From an uncultured Bacteroidota bacterium (GTDB lineage Bacteria; Bacteroidota; Bacteroidia; Chitinophagales; Chitinophagaceae), in contig CALEZD010000101.1 in the NCBI GenBank assembly GCA_937928385.1, positions 1-26,272 of the forward strand: DNA of 26,272 nt, given 5' to 3'. Both the position numbers and the translations under genes were made by a program. Shown one piece after another: positions 22,116 to 26,272 of this stretch (position 1 is its first letter; each line of letters starts with the position of its first letter). Under the pieces are notes generated by a model. The model saw only the letters and a list, made by a program, of their open reading frames with translations, ran no database searches and was not told the origin of the DNA.

Positions 22116-23357
22116 TTATCCGTTCTTCTTTTTGTATATCAATGTATTGCTGTTCTCTTTTCTGAATACTTTCCTCACCGTTTCCAGCAGGAAATCGGCC
22201 GTGACTGCGTTGTATTTTTCCAACTCATCGTTTATAAGGTGGGCATCGCCCAGCAGTTCGTAAAAAGCAAGGTTGTTGGCACGCGACAGCAATGACATGT
22301 CTTCAAAAATCATCATCGCTTCTATTTTGTTCTTTGCCTTTTGGAGTTCCTCGTCAGTTACGCCCAGGTCCAGCAGTTTATCCAGTTCTTCGTTAATGGC
22401 GGCTTCTGCTTCTTCTATGGTTTGCCCTTCTACTATTTTGCCTTCTATCACCACCAGCCCGGGGTCAAGGCTGCCTGTCTGGTAACAGTTGATATTGCTG
22501 AACAGTTTTTTTTCTTTTACAAGCTTGAGGTGTAACCTTGATGCAAAACCGTTGCCCATTATTTCTGTAGCCAGGTCCAGCGCATAGTAGCCGGGCGATA
22601 ACCTGCCGTCTATATGCCATGCTTTGTAAATAGCATTCAGCGGCACATCGGCTTCGTGTACTATTTCATTAGGGGCTGTTTGCCGTGGCTCCTGCTCCAG
22701 GTTGCGCACATATTTTTCGCCGGCGGGTATATTGCCAAACCATTTTTCAGCCAGTACCTTCACCTGCTCTGTACTGACATTGCCCGCCACACAGAGCACA
22801 GCATTGGCAGGGCGGTAGTGTTTGTAGAAGAAGTCTTTTACGTCCTGTAGTTGCGCTTCTTCTATATGCTCCAGCTTCTTACCAATGGTCATCCATTTGT
22901 AAGGGTGCCTTTTGTACGCCAGTGTGCGCAGCAGGTCCCATGCATTGCCATAAGGCTTATTAATGTAGTGTTCTTTAAATTCCTCGCATACCACCTTGCG
23001 CTGCACGTCCAGGCTCTTCTCGCTGAAGGCCAGGGCATTCATCCTGTCGCTCTCTAACCAGAATGCTGTTTCTATATTTTGCAGTGGCAGTTGAACGTAA
23101 TAGTTGGTGATGTCGTTGGTGGTATAAGCATTGTTTTCACCACCCGCCATTTGCAGGGGCTCGTCGTATTCGGGTATGTTTTCAGAACCGCCAAACATCA
23201 GGTGCTCAAACAGGTGGGCGAAGCCCGTACGTTGCTCATCCTCGTCGCGGGCACCTACATCATACAGTACATTCACGGCCACCATAGGTGTATTCGCGTC
23301 GTGGTGTACTATTACCCTTAATCCATTTTCCAGTACAAACCTGTCAAACTCTATCAT
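22116..23357 (-). CDS. M16-family zinc metallopeptidase
   Basis: This is a 413-residue single-module M16 (insulinase/pitrilysin-type) peptidase. The inverted zinc motif HxxEH is HLFEH at 48-52 (His48, Glu51, His52). The third ligand is expected at Glu125 or Glu126 in QRKVVCEEFKEHY, about 74 residues later. The C-terminal half contains the peptidasome-like second domain, with the R/Y-type region GNGFASRLHLKLVKEKKL. No signal peptide is visible, so it is probably cytosolic; some Bacteroidota relatives are exported. M16 enzymes act as two half-shells, and here only one gene is present, so it may form a homodimer. It is the first gene of an operon with the NPD gene. Confidence 0.9.
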   Translation of the reverse strand: MIEFDRFVLENGLRVIVHHDANTPMVAVNVLYDVGARDEDEQRTGFAHLFEHLMFGGSENIPEYDEPLQMAGGENNAYTTNDITNYYVQLPLQNIETAFWLESDRMNALAFSEKSLDVQRKVVCEEFKEHYINKPYGNAWDLLRTLAYKRHPYKWMTIGKKLEHIEEAQLQDVKDFFYKHYRPANAVLCVAGNVSTEQVKVLAEKWFGNIPAGEKYVRNLEQEPRQTAPNEIVHEADVPLNAIYKAWHIDGRLSPGYYALDLATEIMGNGFASRLHLKLVKEKKLFSNINCYQTGSLDPGLVVIEGKIVEGQTIEEAEAAINEELDKLLDLGVTDEELQKAKNKIEAMMIFEDMSLLSRANNLAFYELLGDAHLINDELEKYNAVTADFLLETVRKVFRKENSNTLIYKKKNG

Positions 23358-23379
23358 AATTTATTCTTTACAAGCGTGG

Positions 23380-23387
23380 CAAAGTTA
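23380..23387 (-). promoter_or_regulatory. -7 promoter box for the M16-NPD operon
   Basis: On the minus strand TAACTTTG is an exact TAnnTTTG match and ends 22 bases before the ATG at 23357. No -33 TTTG is found at standard spacing. Confidence 0.55.
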
Positions 23388-23428
23388 GCTGATTTGAGTA
23401 TTTTACCTATAGACCATATTATTAATCC

Positions 23429-24037
23429 ATGCTAACGAAGTATTTGAAAATACTATTGATATGCTGCATTTCAAATCTTACTTACGGTCAGTTTGTTGAA
23501 ACGCAGCGGTGGCGGTACTATGAAGGTGACCATTCCTCAGATACAACCGTATATATCAGTCAGGATTCCGTTTTTGTACCATTTATTTGGATGCCCTATG
23601 CCAAGCATCAGTTCTATAGTCTATGGAAGGAGTTTTATGTTTACGACAGCATATGGAAGCTGATTGATAAAGGAGAATTGTCTGCGGAACAGCATTCAGG
23701 AGATTATCCTGGCGTGGTACTAGATGGCAGATTATTTCTTTGCTTAAGGCAATATACGGTAAAGGGCCTGCTTCTCAAAAAGGAAATGTTTCGATTGTCC
23801 ACAGGTCAAACAAAGGAGTATAATGAGCATTTCGGCACATACGAAATTTTCTACGTTAGGGACATCGGCATAGTAGCCGTGATTGCTAAAGATTATCACG
23901 TTGATGGCGTAATTAAAAAAAGAAGCTACCGACTATTACGCAGTTGGAGCAACATCAGTCACAACAATGTTAGTCGGTATTTATTGAAACGCACCTGGAA
24001 GAAGATTACTGAATTAAACCCAAGCATGGTTGAATGA
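23429..24037 (+). CDS. Exported protein of unknown function
   Basis: This is a 202-residue protein with a signal peptide (about 1-20, LLICCISNLTYGQ). The mature part is strand-rich and strongly aromatic (RWRYYEGDH, FVPFIWMPYAKHQFYSLWKEFYVYDS). A pattern of tyrosine and tryptophan on alternating residues suggests a beta-sandwich or small barrel. The C-terminus is basic (RRSYRLLRSW, LKRTWKKI). I recognise no family and see no sorting tail. It is divergent from the M16 operon and converges on the acyltransferase gene, 10 bases apart. No convincing promoter box is visible. Confidence 0.6.
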   Translation: MLTKYLKILLICCISNLTYGQFVETQRWRYYEGDHSSDTTVYISQDSVFVPFIWMPYAKHQFYSLWKEFYVYDSIWKLIDKGELSAEQHSGDYPGVVLDGRLFLCLRQYTVKGLLLKKEMFRLSTGQTKEYNEHFGTYEIFYVRDIGIVAVIAKDYHVDGVIKKRSYRLLRSWSNISHNNVSRYLLKRTWKKITELNPSMVE

Positions 24038-24047
24038 CCCTTTTCTA

Positions 24048-25163
24048 TCAGCGAAACCACTTCTTCAACTTCAAAAAAGGCCGCTCGAATATATAATATG
24101 ATGCCATGCTGCACAGGATAGTGGCCAGCAGCGCAGTGATGGTAAATAATACTGCTCCGCCCCCGGTATCAGTACTCAAACCCATGGCCGGATATACAGC
24201 CCTGAGCAGGCTGATGACGATGGTGTGGTACAAATACAGGCCATAAGTGTACAGGCCCAGACGGCTGAGTATATGCTTATCGCCGATGCGGAAACGGGTG
24301 TGCTGCGGAATAGTGAAGGATATAAGTATAGCAAACATAACACCCAGCACAGTGGTGAGTGTCACGAAAGCATTATCGTCATCGGTGTATTGCGAGCATA
24401 CCTGCACCACTACCAGCAGTATAGCCGTGAATAATAATTTCACATACCATGGAATGCGCAAAAGGGCATTCTCTGTAGCAAAGCGGCGTGTAATCAGCAG
24501 GTAAGCGGGTACCGCTCCAAAGGCAAACAGGTCAATATTGGTGAAAATATCCAGAGCGGGTATATTAGATAAGTCATAAAACAACCGGCTGAAGTATCCA
24601 ATCACAACAGAACATACAATTACTGCCGGCAGCCTGCGCACAGGTATAAAATACAACAGCAAGCCCCAGATGATGTAAAAATGCTCTTCGATACACAGCG
24701 ACCACATCACCCCCAGCGGCGATACATTGGGATGTTCGCCCGTAGCCATCATCTTATAATTTTCCAGGAAGAGCAGGGATTTCCACCACTCTGGTGAGTA
24801 CCCCTGAGATGAGGTAGCAACATGCAGGAGGTTTTCTGTAATGAAAGGCGTTAAGAAAGCCACCAGTATCATCAGGTAATAGAGCGGCCATATCCTGAGC
24901 ACACGCCTGGCGAAGAAATGTTTAAGGTTAAAATGTCCTGTCCTGTCTTTTTCTTCCAGTATGATATAGGTAATAAGAAAACCACTGAGCACGAAAAAAA
25001 ATTGTACACCGATGCCGCCGCCCGCCCGCAGGTAGTTGAACCATGGGAATGCCGTGATGGGCAGGTGCAGCAGAAACACTTTAAAGAACGCGAAAAACCT
25101 GAGTGCGTCAAACGTATGAAAATGTCGCCTTTTTTCCTGTTCCGGCTTTATGGTCATCTTCAT
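24048..25163 (-). CDS. Acyltransferase-3 family membrane protein (OafA/YrhL-like)
   Basis: This protein has about 371 residues from ATG 25163; a TTG five codons earlier is in frame but less likely. It has ten or so transmembrane helices and the hallmarks of acyltransferase family 3. These are FDALRFFAFFKVFLLH near the start (conserved Arg and His), GIGVQFFFVLSGFLIT, the RRVLRIWPLYY block and MWSLCIEEHFY. It ends YYIFERPFLKLKKW. Members transfer acetyl or other acyl groups to sugars of cell-surface polysaccharides or lipids, drawing on cytosolic acyl-CoA. The substrate cannot be told from context, since no polysaccharide cluster is near. The gene stands alone and converges on the exported unknown gene. 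Confidence 0.88.
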   Translation of the reverse strand: MKMTIKPEQEKRRHFHTFDALRFFAFFKVFLLHLPITAFPWFNYLRAGGGIGVQFFFVLSGFLITYIILEEKDRTGHFNLKHFFARRVLRIWPLYYLMILVAFLTPFITENLLHVATSSQGYSPEWWKSLLFLENYKMMATGEHPNVSPLGVMWSLCIEEHFYIIWGLLLYFIPVRRLPAVIVCSVVIGYFSRLFYDLSNIPALDIFTNIDLFAFGAVPAYLLITRRFATENALLRIPWYVKLLFTAILLVVVQVCSQYTDDDNAFVTLTTVLGVMFAILISFTIPQHTRFRIGDKHILSRLGLYTYGLYLYHTIVISLLRAVYPAMGLSTDTGGGAVLFTITALLATILCSMASYYIFERPFLKLKKWFR

Positions 25164-25180
25164 TTGCGCTGGTATCAATA

Positions 25181-25192
25181 TTACCGCGGTAA
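25181..25192. promoter_or_regulatory. 12-bp perfect palindrome upstream of the acyltransferase gene
   Basis: TTACCGCGGTAA is a perfect dyad whose near edge is 18 bases before the ATG at 25163. Position and symmetry fit a repressor operator near the transcription start, but no regulator is encoded nearby and one 12-base dyad is weak evidence. Confidence 0.3.
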
Positions 25193-25223
25193 AATACTAC
25201 GCAAAAATGTAAGGGCATAAAAA

Positions 25224-25249
25224 AAAGAGGCTGTATAAACAGCCTCTTT
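25224..25249 (-). terminator. Terminator after the histone-H1-like gene
   Basis: An 11-bp perfect stem (AAAGAGGCTGT, 25224-25234, with its complement at 25239-25249) closes on ATAA. On the minus strand the stem is followed by a run of T. It lies 26 bases after the stop of the lysine-rich gene. Confidence 0.85.
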
Positions 25250-25275
25250 CTAGAGTTTTGATCGTTGGAGCGATC

Positions 25276-25533
25276 TTATTTTTTCTTTTTAGCCGCAACT
25301 TTCCTTGGAGCTGCTTTTCTAGCCGCTTTTTTAGGAGCTGCTTTCTTAGCCGCTTTTTTAGGAGCTGCTTTCTTAGCTGCCTTTTTAGGGGCTGCTTTTT
25401 TAGCTGCCTTTTTAGGGGCTGCTTTTTTAGCCGCTTTTTTAGGAGCTGCTTTTTTTGCTGCCTTCTTAGGGGCTGCTTTTTTCGCTGCTTTTTTAGGAGC
25501 TGCTTTTTTGGCTGCTTTTTTCGCTGTTGCCAT
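25276..25533 (-). CDS. Histone-H1-like lysine/alanine repeat protein
   Basis: This is an 85-residue, extremely basic protein made only of A, K and P with a few R, V, T and M. After MATAKKAAKKA it consists of eight tandem nine-residue units, APKKAAKKA six times and then the variants APKKAARKA and APRKVAAKK, ending KKK. At the DNA level this is a 27-base tandem repeat. Such chains resemble the C-terminal tail of eukaryotic histone H1 and bacterial Hc1/AlgP-type proteins, which bind and condense DNA. The repeat number probably varies between strains. It lies 56 bases downstream of rpmA, with a terminator between and another after it. Confidence 0.8.
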   Translation of the reverse strand: MATAKKAAKKAAPKKAAKKAAPKKAAKKAAPKKAAKKAAPKKAAKKAAPKKAAKKAAPKKAAKKAAPKKAARKAAPRKVAAKKKK

Positions 25534-25571
25534 AAACTGTGAATTTAAGGGTTAAAAAAAATCCTTATAAC

Positions 25572-25602
25572 AAAAAATCGCTAAGGGGGTTAGGCCTCAG
25601 CG
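25572..25602 (-). terminator. Terminator overlapping the rpmA stop codon
   Basis: On the minus strand CGCTGAGG pairs with CCTTAGCG (7 Watson-Crick pairs and one G-U) around an 8-base loop. It is followed by ATTTTTTG. The left arm lies inside the last codons of rpmA and the loop contains the TAA, so the ribosome's arrival at the stop may affect folding. Some read-through to the lysine-rich gene is possible. Confidence 0.65.
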
Positions 25603-25859
25603 ACTTCAGATACTTCTTTTACCGATACCAGGGTTTTCGAACGGGTCTTACGAAACTCCACGATACCATCTGTCAATGCGAACAGGGTAAAATCTTTACC
25701 GATGCCGACATTGTTACTTGGGTGATATACCGTACCACGCTGGCGAACTATTATGTTGCCGGAGATAGCAGGCTGACCACCAAAAATTTTAACACCTAAC
25801 CGTTTACTTTGCGAGTCCCGGCCGTTCTTTACACTACCTTCACCTTTTTTGTGTGCCAT
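25590..25859 (-). CDS. rpmA: 50S ribosomal protein L27 (bL27)
   Basis: This is an 89-residue protein with the family start MAHKKGEGSVKNGRDSQSKRLG and the conserved IIVRQRGTVYHPSNNVGIGKDFTLFAL core. The mature-type N-terminus (AHKKG) begins directly after Met, without the cleavable extension known from Firmicutes. The N-terminal arm reaches into the peptidyl-transferase centre. It is the second gene of the rplU-rpmA operon, 40 bases after rplU. The C-terminus (EVSEVAEA) is acidic. Confidence 0.95.
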   Translation of the reverse strand: MAHKKGEGSVKNGRDSQSKRLGVKIFGGQPAISGNIIVRQRGTVYHPSNNVGIGKDFTLFALTDGIVEFRKTRSKTLVSVKEVSEVAEA

Positions 25860-25899
25860 TTCTTATTGTACTGTTATTACAAATTTAGTAAAAAATTAT

Positions 25900-26196
25900 T
25901 TATGCAAGCTCATTTATCCTGATTTTTGTCAGGTACTGGCGGTGACCGTTAGATTTTTGATAACCTTTACGGCGTTTCTTTTTGAAAACTATCACTTTAT
26001 CACCTTTCAGGTGGTCCAGAATTTCAGCTTTCACTTTTACTGAAGAGCCAAGATTAATCTTGCCCTCGTTGCTGGTCATAAGTACGTTTGAAAATTCAAC
26101 ATTCTCGCCAACATTCCCTTCTAAGCGGTGTACGAACAGTTCATCGTCCTTTCTAACCTTAAACTGTTGGCCCGCTATATTTACAATTGCAAACAT
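25900..26196 (-). CDS. rplU: 50S ribosomal protein L21 (bL21)
   Basis: This is a 98-residue protein that begins MFAIVNIAGQQFKV, as expected for bL21, and carries the VEFSNVLM strand. The basic signature VIVFKKKRRKGYQKSNGHRQ near the C-terminus contacts 23S rRNA. Length is close to the family norm of about 100. It is the first gene of the rplU-rpmA operon and has a complete-looking promoter just upstream at the window's right edge. Confidence 0.95.
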   Translation of the reverse strand: MFAIVNIAGQQFKVRKDDELFVHRLEGNVGENVEFSNVLMTSNEGKINLGSSVKVKAEILDHLKGDKVIVFKKKRRKGYQKSNGHRQYLTKIRINELA

Positions 26197-26219
26197 GATA
26201 TTCCCTAAAATATTTCGCG

Positions 26220-26251
26220 CAAAGTTAATACAGTTTTTTGATTTCTGACAA
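26220..26251 (-). promoter_or_regulatory. Promoter of the rplU-rpmA operon
   Basis: On the minus strand TTG (26251-26249) is followed after 21 bases by TAACTTTG (26227-26220), an exact -7 match. The ATG of rplU is 23 bases beyond. Long A/T runs surround it, as expected for a strong ribosomal promoter. Confidence 0.65.
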
Positions 26252-26272
26252 TTTTTTTTACTATTTGTTGAA

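Noticed and set aside
25258..25555. Plus-strand frames rich in FLGAAFLAA or CFFSRFFRS
   Set aside because: They are the reverse-frame readings of the 27-base tandem repeat in the lysine/alanine gene. That gene has a proper start, stop and terminator on the minus strand.

Overview
The window looks like chromosome from a member of the Bacteroidota, most plausibly the Chitinophagaceae/Chitinophagia side of the phylum. Four things suggest this. There are several C-terminal type IX secretion (T9SS) sorting tails and a PorQ-type T9SS protein. Many genes are preceded by the Bacteroidota -7 box TAnnTTTG (repeatedly TAACTTTG) and lack a clear Shine-Dalgarno. Coding and non-coding composition is moderate in GC. 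The placement below phylum is inference; no rRNA or tRNA gene was seen.

Layout. 1-101 is the tail of a T9SS cargo gene, closed by a strong terminator. 248-2396 holds a LOG-family nucleotide hydrolase and an SpmA-SpmB fusion membrane protein. 2451-3644 (minus) holds a small lipoprotein and a YiiX-like papain-fold amidase, divergent from a UbiD-type decarboxylase (3742-5646). 5688-6334 holds two small exported proteins. 6446-10360 is a tandem pair of secreted M1 metallopeptidases with T9SS tails, followed by a TerC-family metal transporter. On the minus strand, fabI and porQ (13311-11267) follow.

13312-15955 is the accessory-looking part. It has a ~750-bp gene-poor stretch with two near-identical ~90-bp direct repeats. 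A lipoprotein gene lies between two ~113-bp repeats that contain hairpins. A 42-bp remnant of an OmpA-type 3' end follows, then an exported protein with an HExxHxxQ zinc-protease motif. The remnant matches the 3' end of the intact OmpA/PD40/TPR (PorE-like) gene at 15956-17857.

17938-19143 encodes a coiled-coil DUF2130 protein with a PD-(D/E)xK-like core. It is followed by a small AT-rich orphan and a ~154-bp palindromic, MITE-like element abutting a six-TM sensor histidine kinase (minus). 23357-21133 (minus) is an M16 peptidase-nitronate monooxygenase operon. A secreted orphan and an acyltransferase-3 protein follow. The right end is rplU-rpmA (minus) with a lysine/alanine repeat histone-H1-like gene downstream.

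Functional theme: the secreted M1 peptidases and the leftmost partial gene are T9SS clients, while PorQ and the PorE-like protein belong to or resemble the T9SS machinery. The rest is mostly housekeeping and envelope function. I do not see a clearly new multi-gene system. The best novelty candidates are the repeat-flanked unknown genes at 13.4-15.9 kb and the palindromic element at 19.54-19.70 kb.
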